64,000 bases of DNA from Corticium candelabrum (Eukaryota > Porifera > Homoscleromorpha > Homosclerophorida > Plakinidae). Positions 51,601 through 63,798 of this stretch are shown here, one piece after another (the stretch's first letter is position 1; the number at the start of each line of letters is the position of its first letter). Location: positions 6,298,827-6,362,826 of the forward strand of contig NC_085095.1 in NCBI RefSeq assembly GCF_963422355.1, read 5' to 3'. The notes beneath the pieces are model-generated. The model saw only the letters and a list, made by a program, of their open reading frames with translations. It was not told where the DNA came from and ran no database searches. The position numbers were made by a program, and so were the translations under genes.

Positions 51601-54600
51601 TCTGGCTGGCTGGCTGGTTATGTCTGTCACGCTACAGGAATGTGCCATGCCTCCTTAGTGTGGCCCAATCACGAAGCATTAATTCCTTTATGTCGTACGT
51701 GGCAACCAAAGACAATGGACGAACAGCCAACCGTAGGCGCGAAACTTCCTTGAGAGAGTTTTCTCACCAGAACAGTGTAATTCATGTTTGCGATTGCTAG
51801 GACCTGTCGGACATAGACGACTGAACTCACCAGTCTGCAACTGCTGACCCAAAATCGATCGCTTTCTTGGCTTTTACGATATTTATACGGGAATCTAACA
51901 TGATGTAACCAGTAGAGATTTTATGTCCCGTATACGATGACTCTACTTACGACTACAGACTATTTACGGACTTTGCGGTCACGCGAAACGACAGTTGCTA
52001 TGTAGGATTTTAAATACATTTTACAAGTAGCACATCTAGAAAGAAAATAGCGTGTGTATTCGTAATTCTTCGCGACAATGACTCCTCTTAGCGTATGTGG
52101 CGTTCAGGACTTTGAAGGCTCATAGCTGTAGAAGCGACGGTGTAAACACAGCTTCAATTACTAGTTAATAGCAACTAACTTTGATAGACTGATAACATTG
52201 CTAATAAGTTAGTGATGACACAGTAAATGTCAATACATTCTATCTATATTATATTTTAATGTAGTTTTGATAGATTGATGAGTGCTAAAAAGTTAGTGAC
52301 CATTTTTATAAAATTAGCAATAAATAATATATAATAAAGCTAATTAAAGGTGTCCGCTCACTAATTTACGTACAGACACACTCACACAAACTTGAAATCG
52401 TGCCTTTATCCACACATTTACCATTCACCAATTTGAGATAGCTTGATGTTTGACAAAACAATTTCGCGATCTTTTTTCTTGTTGCACGTGACCCGAAAAT
52501 GGGTGTGGAACATCGAAGCCAGTAGCTATCATGCAGGATAGATGCACGATCTGTATTGTCGGTGGCGTCCGGCACTTCTACGTGGCTACTTTCATGCTTT
52601 GAGTTTCGGATGCCATCACAATAGTACGATAATGGTCTGGTTTCCACTTATTTCCACGTCACGTGCAACAAGAAAACGATCGATACAGTGGTTTGTCATT
52701 TAACGGCAAGCTATTTCAAGATGGTAAATGGTAAATGTGTAGATAAGGAACCTAACACACTTGTTGTTAGCTTTATCGAAATGTCAAGTACGAGGAGGGA
52801 AACTGCCGTGGTAGACAAGAACATGATTGGCCTTTCTCTTTGACTGTATGTCATGGAATGTGGTGCACCCTAAGATGTTCGCGTGCTCTGCTTTGTTATG
52901 ACACAACGTGGCACGTTTTCAAGTTTGCATGGGTGTGTCTGCACGTGCGTGGTGAATTGTGAGCGGGCACCTTTAAGATTAATTTTCTTATTAATCTGCA
53001 CAATAGCAAACTATCAAGACCAATTAATATTAATTTTTTTATAAATTTATCAAGACTAATTAATATTAATTTATTAAGACTAATGCAGCTATGAGCCTAT
53101 AAGAAAAGGGACTTTGTAAAATTCACGAGACTTGGTGAGTAGCATACTCTAAACGTATAGGGCTAAACCGACTTCCGGTCTGGGGACTATGTGTCTGTCT
53201 GGTTATGTCTGTCACGCTACAGGAATGTGCCACGTCTCCTTAGTGTGGCCCAATCACGAAGCATTAATTCCTTTATGTCGTACGTGGCAACCAGAGACAA
53301 TAGGCGAACAGCCAATCGTACCCGTGAAACTTCCTTGAGAGAGTTTTCTCACCAGAACAGTGTAATTCATGTTTGCGATTACTAGCAGCTGTCGGACATA
53401 AACAAGAGAACTCACCTGTCTGCAACTGCTGACCCAAAATCGATCGCTTTCTTTGTTTTACGATAGTTATACGGGAATCTAATATTACGTAACCATGAGA
53501 GATGCTATGTCCCGTATACGATAACTCTACTTGCGACTACTGACTATTTACGGACTTTGCGGTTACGCGAAACGACAGTCGCTATGTAGGATTTTAAATA
53601 CATTTTACAAGTAGCACGTCTAGAAAGAAAATAGCGTGTATATTCGTAAAAATTATTCTTCGCAACAATTACTGCTAGCGTACGCGGTGTTCAGGACTTT
53701 GAAGGCTCATAGCTGTAGAAGCGACGGTGTAAACACAGCTTCAATTACTAGTTGAAAGCTACGAGTCAAAGGGACGGGACGTTGAAGAAGTCACGTGACT
53801 TGCGAGGAGTGGTATACTAACAGGGTTCTATTTGCCCCAAATCTCTGGCTGGCTGACTATGTATGCCAAAAAATGAGCATATATGGGTGTCACGCTTCAG
53901 GAATGTATGGTATGCAAGCGAGTGACCAATCACAACGCATTAGTCTTCTTTGTGTCGCACGCGGCAACGAGGGACAATGGCCGGGCAGCCAATCACTACG
54001 TGCTCTTTGACATGAGAGAACATCTAGTTAATATTAATTTTTTTATTAATTTATTAGAACTAATTAATATTAACTTTTTTGTAATTTATCAAGACTAATT
54101 ATAATATTTACAAAAATTATTAATTTACAAAATAGCAAGACTAATTAATATTAACAAAATTTTATTAACATTGGCATGAGAAGTGCACGTGTATGTAGTA
54201 ACATATGATGATACCTTGTATGCAAATTTAATGTATTACAATAAATAAATTAGACTAACTTTCACTCCCATGGTATAGTGAGTACTGACCAGTTGGCAAC
54301 TGTCAAGCACTTCCAGAGTAGCCGTCCGGCCGACCATCATGTTCTGTCTCGGGAATCTCTGCCGGTGGCATTACAGGAATTGTATGATACATCGTGCGTG
54401 CCTCCGCCTGCTCTACAGAAGATGAACCACTTGAGGAATGACAATCGGGACGCGTTGAAGTTTTATACCGATCCAAATCATTTCTTTGAGCAGTGGAGTG
54501 CTGAGATGAGGAAACAAGTGGAACAAGCTCATAAGAAGAAGAAGAGGGTAGTGGGTGTATGTATGTCTTGATCTGTTTACTTGTCTGTCTGTCTGTCTGT

Positions 54601-55764
54601 CTGTATATTTGTATGTTCATCTGTTTGTGCATAAGTCTGTCTATCTGTTGTCCATCTGTTGTCTGTGAGTCTGTTCGTCTGTATGTAGTATGCATGTCCA
54701 TAAGTCTGTCTACCTGTCTGTATGTATGTCCATCTTTCTCTGTCTGTATGTCTATCTGTCTCTGTCTGTATATCTGTATGTCCATAAGTCTGTCTATCTG
54801 TCTTTCTGTCTGTGTGTATGTATGTCAGAGGTCCGTCTGTATGTATGTCCATCTGTCTGTCTGTCTGTCCATCTGTTTGTCTGTATGTCTGTCTTTGCTT
54901 GTGTTCACTGTACATACCATTTGTGCATGCAACATTTTCCTCTCTAATCTCCACCTTCACACAAGACTTCCTATATTTCCACAGGGACACGTGAAGAGAC
55001 GCAGGGACGGTCAAGAAGCCAAGAAAGTTCGAGCCGTAAAGAAAAAGGAATTTGCCGGTGTCGACAAAGAATTACGAGACGATCCCATTCAACCATTACC
55101 AAACGGCATTCCACACACACTACAAGCCCAAAACAGCTCACAATCTCTCGGCAAACCGTCCGAGCCTCCACCACCACCTCCTGTTGCCAGCTATTCCAAA
55201 CCATCCAACCCACCACTGGCACCCCCACCACCACCCCCTGGAGGACAAACCTCGTCGCCTCTACGTAAGCCCAACGTTCCACCTCCACCCCCTCCCTTGG
55301 GTGCCCCTGCTCCCCCTCCTCCACCACCACCACCATCCGGTCCACCATCATTTGCTCCACCTCCACCACCCACCGCAGGCATTCCTCAAGCACCCCTAAT
55401 GGGACCCCCCTCGGCACCACCTCCACCACCCCCAGGTGTACCTCTACCAACAGTAGTAGCACCACCACCACCGCCAGTCGGTCCTTCAGCTCCTGCTCCA
55501 CCGCCCTTGAGTCCACCTCCACCACCCGTGGCAAACATTCCACCAGTTACCGAGTCACCAGACCCTCGGGGAGGCCTCCTTGCTGCACTTCAGAATCGTA
55601 AGATTCTTAGGAAGGTGGAGGTGGTCGAGAACAAGAACAAAAGCCAAACGGTCGGCGGCGACGTGGCGGCGATATTGGCACGACGTATAGCGATCGAAAT
55701 GGATGAATCAGAGTCGGACGATGACGACAGCGTATGGAGTGACGATGAAGAGTGGGAAGACTGA
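48651..55764 (+). CDS. WAVE/SCAR family protein B
   Basis: Three exons, 48651-48921, 54279-54547 and 54985-55764, give 439 residues, with the same intron phases (1 and 0) as WAVE-A. Residues 1-90 are the WAVE homology domain (MPLVKRQLEPVFISRGRLDK, VIRQLSSLAKHSENLFSEL). Exon 2 has LPVALQELYDTSCVPPPALQ and ALKFYTDPNHFFEQW, matching human WAVE. Residues about 240-373 are a long proline-rich region with P5-P9 runs, where profilin and SH3 proteins bind. Then come a WH2 motif (GGLLAALQNRKILRKV) and the central/acidic tail (DVAAILARRIAIEMDE ... WSDDEEWED) that activates Arp2/3. This is the canonical WAVE of the pair. Intron 1 is 5.4 kb and is an insertion hotspot for DNA elements. Confidence 0.95.
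49301..51460. mobile_element. Long-TIR element, split by a nested hAT-like insertion
   Basis: The left arm (about 49303-49590) and right arm are reverse complements. They start AATATTGG(T)(T/C)AGTGCACTATC, continue through TGGCCAAGTATATTCTATCTAGTCTTCAGTGACA, and reach a second block (ACTGTCTCCTTCAAGGTGTACAC in part) mirrored at about 50315-50395. The right arm is interrupted at 50390 by the element listed next. Without that insertion it would be about 1.3 kb with arms near 280 bp. No open frame was found. Confidence 0.65.
50391..51248. mobile_element. hAT-like element nested in the TIR element, 6-bp duplication
   Basis: It starts CAGGGCTTGAAAAATAGGTC and ends GACCAATTTTTGAGCCCTG. The direct repeat AGACTA flanks it at 50385-50390 and 51249-51254. 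Removing it restores the right arm of the host element. It has no coding capacity. It contains a foldback-end-like sequence near 51086. Confidence 0.75.
51493..52128. mobile_element. Family B repeat element, copy 2
   Basis: It starts CAGCTATGAGCC and ends GGCTCATAGCTG, 636 bp. It is highly similar to 53086-53715 and more distantly similar to 8944-9873. The short inverted termini suggest a non-autonomous DNA element. Confidence 0.7.
52348..52972. mobile_element. Non-autonomous TTAA element (family A), copy 2
   Basis: Termini AGGTGTCCGCTCAC and GTGAGCGGGCACCT are flanked by TTAA at 52344-52347 and 52973-52976. This better-preserved copy defines the ends of the element at 8165-8817, which is inverted relative to it. 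Confidence 0.75.
53086..53715. mobile_element. Family B repeat element, copy 3
   Basis: 630 bp with the same CAGCTATGAGCC / GGCTCATAGCTG ends as copy 2. The two differ by scattered substitutions and small indels. Confidence 0.7.
53757..54020. mobile_element. Family B repeat element, truncated copy 4
   Basis: It begins with a related terminus (GCTACGAGTCAAAGGGACGGGAC in part) and follows the first half of the family before running into 'ttaatattaat' repeats. It is more diverged than copies 2 and 3. Confidence 0.5.
54021..54200. repeat. TTAATATTAATTAGTCTTGATAAATT-type repeats
   Basis: Related AT-rich units also occur at 49160-49310, 51462-51490 and 53020-53085. They form the background into which the WAVE-B intron elements inserted. 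Confidence 0.6.
54570..54900. repeat. TCTG/TATG degenerate array, WAVE-B intron 2
   Basis: Mixed TCTG, TATG and TCCA units filling most of the intron between exons 2 and 3. Confidence 0.9.
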
Positions 55765-55949
55765 GATCGGCCATTAGGATGTGATTGACATTTTAGCATG
55801 ATAACATTGACTTATTGATTTGTATATAAATGATTCGTGCTTTTTGCAGAGATCGTGATGTCAGTGAATATTGCGATGCATCGATTGACTCGTAAGCCGT
55901 TTGTTGTTGGTTTATTATGTGAATCATTGTAGATGTAGTAGCATTGTTG

Positions 55950-56050
55950 CTAAAGTTGGTCTTTTTTGGGTACTTTTTTGACTCTGAAAGCGTTGACTTT
56001 CTTCCACAGCATTCTGTAGTGCGAAATGAAATGAATTTGATACGCACGCA

Positions 56051-56124
<74 letters not shown>

Positions 56125-59100
56125 ATACACGTGGACACGGGGACACACACACACACACCCACCCACACACACACACACTTCACGTCTCTCTGTGATGCAT
56201 CCGTAGCTTCTACTGCATCTTCAAGTTCGGCCTCAGTCTCAATGATTTCCTTCTGTAGCAAGTCATTACGTTTCACCAGTTGCTGGATATTGGACTACGT
56301 ATCAAACACAAAATACAGCATCACCTAACATCATGCATTCGTGCTGTATGTATGTATGTATGTATGGATGGATGGATGGATCAAATTTGTTAATAAATCT
56401 CATTTGCCACGTACACTTGTGTCTCTAATGCATTGCTCTAAACGCTGGCATTCGAGAATGGGGACCATCTCATTTCTTTGTTTCAGTCTAATTGCTTCAC
56501 GTGTTTCCAGCTGATGATGAATCTGTGACAGATGTAATGAGATTTTATGACAATTATGATACACAATGGTCCTGCTGTTATGATATGATCATAGACGAAA
56601 AGAGCGTGTGTGTGTGTGTGTGTGTGTGGTGTGTATTGACAGAGACAGACTGACCGACTACCAGACAAACAGACAGAATTACCAGGTGGCATAATTGCCA
56701 CTGTAACCCCACTGGTAATGGAGCATTTTGGAGCTTGGGGGATTGATGGGTGGAAACTCCTGTGCAAATTATCAAAGAAGTCATCGGACAAAATGGGACG
56801 ACCGAACGCTGCGGAGTTTATTGACTTCTGGTCCAAACGCTTTTCTATTCAGCTCCAGTAGTGTAATGCTAGAGTCATCTCTAAAAAGCTATCTTCGCTG
56901 TCTGAAGACAACAGATGTGATCTCTTTGCCACCCAGTACTTCAGCCACTAGCTGGTACTGGAGGCTTTGCTTGTACACTGTAGCTTTTAAGTGTAGTCCT
57001 CATTTTGTTTTACACGAGTTTCAATTTTAGCTTAGTTTAGTTGATGAACACTAGTAGTAGTTGGACAGTACATAGTACCCTGCATTGCAAAATGTATCAT
57101 AGATAAAAATTCAAATATATGTGATTGACAGACAGACAGACAGACAGACAGACACAGATTGTTTTACTTGTCATAAATCCTATTTGTACAGGACCAAAGC
57201 TTTATATATAGACCAGTCCAACTCTGCCCGACAGAAAGACAGACAACATAACACCCGGCCACACACACACACACACACAATACACACAACACACACACAC
57301 ACACACACACACACACAGCATGTAAATGGTAAATGGTGTCCCTTTGTCTTGCAGAGTTGGACTGGTTTATTAAGGCTTAATGCACTATATAGCCTTGGTT
57401 CTGTACAAGTAAAGAATTTATGACAAATAGAACAATCTGTCTGTCTGTCAATTTTTGTTTTTGTCTGTCTGTCAACTTTTGTTTTGTCTGTCTGTCTGTT
57501 TGTCTGTTTGTCAATTATTGTCTGTCTGCCTGTCAATCTTTGTTTTTGTCTGTCTGTTTGTCAATTATTGTCTGTCTGCCTGTCAATCTTTGTTTTTGTC
57601 TGTCTGTTTGTCAATTATTGTCTGTCTGCCTGTCAATCTTTGTTTTTGTCTGTCTGTCTGTCTGTCTGTTTGTCAATTATTGTCTGTCTGCCTGTCAATC
57701 TTTGTTTTTGTCTGTCTGTCTGTCTGTTTGTCAATTATTGTCTGTCTGCCTGTCAATTTTTGTTTTCGTCTATCTGTCTGTCTGTCTGTCTGTCTGTTTG
57801 TCAATTATTGCCTGTCTGCCCATCAATTTTTGTTTTTGTCTGTCTGTCTGTCTGTCAATTATTGTCTGTCTGTCTGTATGTATGTATATACGTCAACATT
57901 CCAATCACCACACACAACAAAAAACAGAATAAATCCCCACTCTGCTGTCATTTCACACAACATATTCAAATAACCATCCACCATCTCATGTACGTACCTC
58001 ATAATGCAAATCTTCTACTTTCTCTCCTAAATCGGGTGGTCCAGTTGACTGCAGCCCCAAGCGTGTCATCACAACTGACGCTGTTGGTTGACCAGGCAAC
58101 ACAAAATGTACATAACAAATAAATAATTAATTAATTAATTAGCAGGCAAAGAATTGGGATGATAAACCTTTCTCTTGTAAGCAGGCAGGATCAGTGGGGC
58201 AGTGATAGACATTACTGCTTTTTGGTGTAGAGTGGTGAGGTCTCTTGCCTTGTTGCTGTAGTTCAACACGTAGGCTAAAGATAACGGATACTCAGTGACA
58301 TACAGAAACATTAATATAAACAAGAGTAGTAAACAAACATGCAGACAAACAAATAAACAAATAAAAAACAAAAATTAACAAACAAATAAATAAATGAATA
58401 ATCAAACAGACATGCAGACACACAAAGTGTTGTATTTTGTAGGAAATTTTTATGAGCTAATTATTAAAAAGGGTTTGGCATTGTCTGTTTTCGTAGAATC
58501 TGTTGATGTGTGGTATATCTGATCAAGAAACAGACAGACAGGCAGACAAACAAATGAAGAGAAAGACAGATAGATGGACAGACATAAAGACAGACAGACA
58601 GACAAATATACAGACAAACAAATAAACAGATGGACAGACATAAAGACAGACAGACCGACAGACAAATATACAAACAAACAGGTAAACAAAGGCAGATAAA
58701 CAAATAAACAATAGAGACACAAACAGACAAATGAATAAACACAGACAGACAGACAGACAGACCTACAACAATCAGACAGACAAACAGACAGACAGATAAA
58801 CAGACAGACAAACAGACAGACAGAGACAGACAGATAAACAGACAGACAGATAAACAGACAGACAGACAGATAAACAGACAGACAAACAAACAGACAGACA
58901 AATAAACAGACAGACAAATAAACAGACAAACAGACAGACAAACAAACAGACATACAGAGAGACAAACAGACATACATACATACAGACAGACAAACAGACA
59001 GACAGACAAATAAACAGACAGACAAACAGCCTGACAGACAGACAAACAGACAAATAAACAGACAGACAAACAGACAGAGAAACAGACAGACAGACAGACA

Positions 59101-62100
59101 GATAAACAGACAGACAGACAGACAGACAAATAAACAGACAGACAAACAGACAGAGAAACAGACAGACAGACAGACAGATAAACAGACAGACAGACAGACA
59201 GATAAACAGACAGACAGACAGACAGACACAGCTAAAGACACAGACAAACATATACACAAACAGATTAAAAAGAAAGACATTTCATGCACAGACTGTATCA
59301 CAAATCTGGCTACATCACATCACACCTCAACTAATACATGTATGCATGTGCAACAGAAACCCATCAACCAACATTCCACATCAACTCTATAGCTACTTTT
59401 CATTTCTATCCAGCAGCTCTTTCACTCTTTCTTCCAGTTGTTTTACTTCTCTCTGTGCCCTCCTTATCTCCTAACGACAACACCAATACACCGGACTGCA
59501 CAGCGACTCAATCAAGCCAACCACACATTACCAACCTCCGACACTGATGGCTCCAACGACGCCTCCTCTAGTTTCCTTTTCAGTTCCATTTGATTTCGTA
59601 ATGCGAGACGATCAAGTAGATACGAAATGTGATGATCAAACTCAATCTGAATGTTAATTGTCAAGCACATGACAGTGACGTAACCAGACATGTTTGTGTG
59701 TTGCCAACAACTAAATTTTTAAAATTAATTAATTAATTATTTTAATTAATTAAATTAATTAATTAATTATTTTAATTAATTAATATGTCGTGCTCAACCA
59801 GATCATTCTGTTTGTAAGCACCAAAGGCAACCCCTCTAAAATAAGTAATTAATTAATTATTTATTTATTTAATTAATTAAACAATGATTTATTTACTTGG
59901 ATTCTTCGAAGCAAAAAGCCAAATGTTTTGCAGTTTTCTGTGATGTCGTCAAGGCAACTTCTGTGTATCTGCAAACGATGGTAACTCAACTGTTGCTGTT
60001 TGCTGCTCAAGCTGCACAATCGACGTCGAAATCTCGTCTCAATTTCATCCATATTTCTCGTCCGTCGTAACGCCTGAAATTGGTGTGATCTCGATGATTG
60101 CACAATGTGGTCATCAACGTGTCTGCAGTCTCTGTATTGATCGGCCTTCGTCATTCTCGTTGTCTCCAAATAGTTTGAGATTGTGTTCATCTTGTGAGCT
60201 AACTCAATACCCCTGTGGTAACCCATTCAATAGATATTTACATAAAAATTTATTAGATTTAATATATATATTAAATAAAATTTATTAGGTTTAATAAAAT
60301 TAATATATATACATTAAAATAAATTATAAAAAATTAAAATAAATCAAAATTAAATAAAATTTATTAGATTTAATAAATATATAAATTAAATTAAAATAAA
60401 ATAAATTAAAATAAATTAAAATTAAATAAAATTTATTGGGTTTAATAAATATATAAATTAAAATTATAAAAATATATTAAAATTAAATAAAATTTATTAG
60501 GTTTAATAGATATAAATTAAAATTACATAAATTTTTAATTCAGTTTAAAACAAATCACATGTAATAGAATATATAAAATATATAAACATATCAAAAGGAT
60601 TGGTCTAGAATGCTAAAATAAATTTAAAAAATAAAATTACTAATTTAAAATATATATACTTATATAAATATAAATTCCACTTTAACACAAATTAAAATTA
60701 ATAAACTAAATAACAAAATATAAAATTAATTTATGAGTTACTATAAAATATATATAAATTAATATTTATGAGTTACTATAATATATATAAAAATTAATAT
60801 TTATGAGTTACTCAGTGATTTTCCTAACCCCCTTAAAACATGCGTCCTCATCTTGCGCATATTTGGCCCCGCCCTAAAGAGGCGTGGCCTAAGTCGGTAC
60901 ACAGTACGTACTGAGTAGTAAACGTTTTCTACGGCGAATGTAATTGTAATGTATGTATATCAACCACACTTGTAGACAGGTTTCATTATTAAACCAAAAT
61001 TCAAACGAAGGTCTATACTAATAATACCACTTTGTGACTTTGCTCATCATGTTATAATGTAGTCATACAAATTACGCCTAGATACTGTCCAAGTATTTTA
61101 GGCAACTGTAGTTTATATCAAACAAACATGTGGGCATGTTTTACTAGTTTAATATAATTATTAACCAAACTTGTGCAAACAAACTTTTAATAACAGTCTG
61201 TAATTATTTTTATCATGTTATGTGGCAGTGAGTGCATCTAGCACTTTGCGCCCAGGGTGCTGTTCAAGTAACCTTCTAGCTTTGTGCTTTTTCCACTTGC
61301 AAAATGCACACTCAAAATTAAACTGATACATAGGTGGTCCTTCTAGAGGAATTCGCATCATCAAGCAGTCAATTTTCTCTTCAGACAAACGGTTCCCTAG
61401 TTTTAGGATTGCTGACAAGAGAATCCTCTTTCACAGGCAGCATTTGTTACTGGTATGAAAAGTACATCTGTTAACAGTTACTGGAGCAAGCGCTAGACGC
61501 AAAGTCAGTTTAGCAGTACGTAAACAGAACACGCCTGATAGTAACCTACGGTCTACCCCATAAGGAAGTGATCATGAGTTATGAGATGGAGGTCACACCA
61601 GGTGTGCTCATTAGAGCATGTACATGATGTGACATCATTTAATCTAAATGGTTCCAGTTGCTTTCTGTAGGACTTACAAGATAATTGGATAATGATCATA
61701 GCTCCACCCCTTGTATCTTAATCCTCTGTTTCCTTTGTAGGAAGGGCTTACTTTACATAGTAAACGAAAATGCCAGGCTCTGCTATACCAAGATCATTGG
61801 GAAGGTCCAACAGGCAGCAGAAATATTGCAGATTTTGAAGTTCAACCATATGGGCAATAGTCTAAAATTGCTGGTGTAATGGCTGAGTTTTAGTAGACAA
61901 GAATGCACTTAATAGGATGCGTCCCGCTGTCCGAAATCTGCGTCCCAACCTTCTCAAGTGCGTCCCAGGACGCATCAAATGTATTGTAGGAAAATCACTG
62001 GTTACTATAATATATATAAAAATTAATATTTATGAGTTACTATAATATATATAAAAATTAATATTTATGAGTTACTATAAAATATATAGAATAAAATTAA

Positions 62101-62865
62101 TCATATATCATAAAATAATATATAAAGTATATGAAAGCAACATTTTATATAAATAATAAAAGTATATAGAAATTAATATTTTATATCAATTATAAAAATA
62201 TAAAAGTAGTATTTATATAAATTTATAAAAGTAATATTTTATATCAATTGTAAAATAAAAGTATTTATATAAATTATAAAATTAATATTTTATATCAACT
62301 GTAAAAATAAAAGTATTTATATAAATTTATAAAATTAATATTTTATGTCAATTATATAATATAAAATTTTCTTTATTACCTCACTTGACATTTAATGTTG
62401 AAAGGTATCATACATAAAAAACTATTTTAAATTTAAAATTTCTAAATATATATTATAAAACATGTAAATTAATATTTAATTAATATTTTACCGTAAGTGC
62501 CGAGCAGCTGCTCGTTCATTTGCCTCTGTATCTGTTGTGTGACTGTCTGTTGATTTCAATTTTTCCTTCTGTGAATTCGATGTTGGCTGTTTTGGCCTTC
62601 CTTCGTATGAAATCGATTGCACTGTTAATGATTGACGGTTCTGAGCGCTTCTCTCGTCTTTCCTTCGTACTGGATGGTTCATGCAAGGTATGGGAGGTCG
62701 CCATCTTGGCAAGCGAATTGCGCTCGATGAGAACTCCCAGGGACTATGGCTTTTGTCTGATGGTTTAAAGAGATGATTCTCGTTGAGGTGGCCCGAACAA
62801 TAAAGCTTAATATCACGCCGGTGATCGACAGCGGCGCGATCAAGTAGGTCACGAAGTCGAGACAT
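55950..62865 (-). CDS. Coiled-coil protein, unrecognised family
   Basis: Nine exons, minus strand: 62865-62492, 60212-59897, 59646-59536, 59470-59397, 58274-58168, 58080-57998, 56522-56415, 56294-56179, 56013-55950. All phases match and give 450 residues. The first 125 residues are polar and probably disordered (MSRLRDLLDRAAVDHRRDIK). The rest is mainly helical and charged, with heptad-like runs (EEIRRAQREVKQLEERVKEL, LVKRNDLLQKEIIETEAELE), and a basic end (LWKKVNAFRVKKVPKKDQL). Length and style recall ciliary or microtubule-associated coiled-coil proteins, but I cannot name a family. The reading frame continues upstream of the ATG at 62865 to an acceptor near 62917, so an extra 5' exon is possible. 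It converges with WAVE-B (185 bp apart) and diverges from the Slp gene. Confidence 0.75.
56050..56178. repeat. (CA)n microsatellite, last intron of coiled-coil gene 2
   Basis: CA units with a short unique interruption near 56123-56142. The array touches the donor site at 56178. Confidence 0.95.
56660..57152 (+). mobile_element. LINE 3' fragment ending in (GACA)n
   Basis: The plus-strand frame reads LPGGIIATVTPLVMEHFGAW then AAEFIDFWSKRFSIQLQ, two stops, and NARVISKKLSSLSEDN. This is the family signature. It then has a 3' UTR ending 'caaatatatgtgatt' and (GACA)n at 57127-57152. Confidence 0.7.
57230..57890. repeat. (CA)n and 50-60-bp TCTG minisatellite
   Basis: A CA tract at 57260-57317, then about seven copies of a unit 'tcaattattgtctgtctgcc' + 'tgtcaatctttgtttttg' + TCTG units between 57440 and 57870. 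Confidence 0.9.
58520..59240. repeat. GACA/AAACA array, coiled-coil gene 2 intron
   Basis: About 700 bp of CAGA, CAAA and TAAA units. It yields false Cys/Leu/Val frames on the minus strand. Confidence 0.95.
59720..59880. repeat. TTAATTAA palindromic low-complexity DNA
   Basis: Runs of AATTAATTAATT that fold back on themselves. Confidence 0.85.
60240..60806. repeat. AT-rich tandem DNA, coiled-coil gene 2 intron 1
   Basis: Blocks of 'aaataaaatttattaggttt' type, then 'atttatgagttactataata' units. The hAT-like element inserted in one of the latter. Confidence 0.85.
60813..62000 (-). mobile_element. hAT-like transposon remnant, 6-bp duplication
   Basis: Termini CAGTGATTTTCCTA and TAGGAAAATCACTG are perfect 14-bp inverted repeats. 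GTTACT is duplicated at 60807-60812 and 62001-62006. On the minus strand at about 61450-61218 the frame reads ACERGFSC and, after a break, LGNRLSEEKIDCLMMRIPLE. This is the C-terminal dimerisation region of hAT transposases of the KIAA1586/ZNF862-like group. The rest of the transposase is missing, so this is a deletion derivative. Confidence 0.8.
62007..62490. repeat. AT-rich tandem DNA
   Basis: Continues the 'tatgagttactataata' units, then degenerate 'taatattttatatcaattat' blocks. No coding signal. Confidence 0.8.
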
Positions 62866-63360
62866 GTTGTTATCCGGGTCTTCATACGTTGCCACGGCAA
62901 CAGATTTCTGTGAACTTAAATATGTACACGATTAGAGTATTTAGCAATCGATATCTGTTACAATTTGTCTGTTTAGTCGTTTTTAGTATTTGCGCAATTG
63001 TTGTCTAACTAATATGCAGTTATTTGAGACATTGTAGCCTCGTATTCCAGACAGCCTGCGCGCTCAATAATTTCTGTTGCACGTGGCCGCCGGCTTTTAA
63101 TTACCCGCCTACACAATTCACATCGTCATGTCAAATGCGATTAAGAAAATTCGCCTGTCGAAACCGAATTTCTACCAAATTATACGTAAAATCAACGACA
63201 TACACACACATTGTGTGACAAACTAAGTATATCATATTACCTAGAACATGTACACTGTACCGGTAAGTTATGTTGCATACCCCGTATGTCCGGCTGCCGG
63301 AACACATTGTCACCTTATCCGCAACCGCTGAGCTAAGCTCGCTAGCGACGCGTACACGCC
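62866..63360. promoter_or_regulatory. Divergent promoter region, coiled-coil gene 2 / Slp gene
   Basis: 495 bp lie between the two start codons. No NRF1-like palindrome was found here, unlike the other three divergent pairs. Confidence 0.4.
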
Positions 63361-63705
63361 ATGGAGTCGAACACTGCGCTCGACCTCACGCATTTGAACG
63401 AGAACGAGCGCGAAGTCATACTCGCCGTCCTCCGGCGCGACGAAGAATTCGAAAAAAGAGAGAAAGAGCGTGTCAGGTCCGACAGATTAGCGAAGACGAG
63501 ACAAAAAACAGTGTAGCTTTGCTATTTCCGTTGCTTAATTCGGTCGTTTTAGGCGTCTGAAGGGCACAGTTGAGATACAGAGACGAGCCGGGCATGTCAG
63601 TCCGACTACAGAGAGGTGAGTGAATGTGTCTCGTGTCGTCATCGTCTCGTGACGACGTGAGAATGTGGCATTTCGACCGGAAATGTTGGTGTGTGAGTGT
63701 GTGTG

Positions 63706-63798
<93 letters not shown>

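Noticed and set aside
55052..55543. Alternative frames across the WAVE-B proline-rich exon (His/Pro and Val/Glu/Gly rich)
   Set aside because: They are shadow frames of CCA-rich codons; the Pro frame joins the WAVE homology domain and WH2 in phase.
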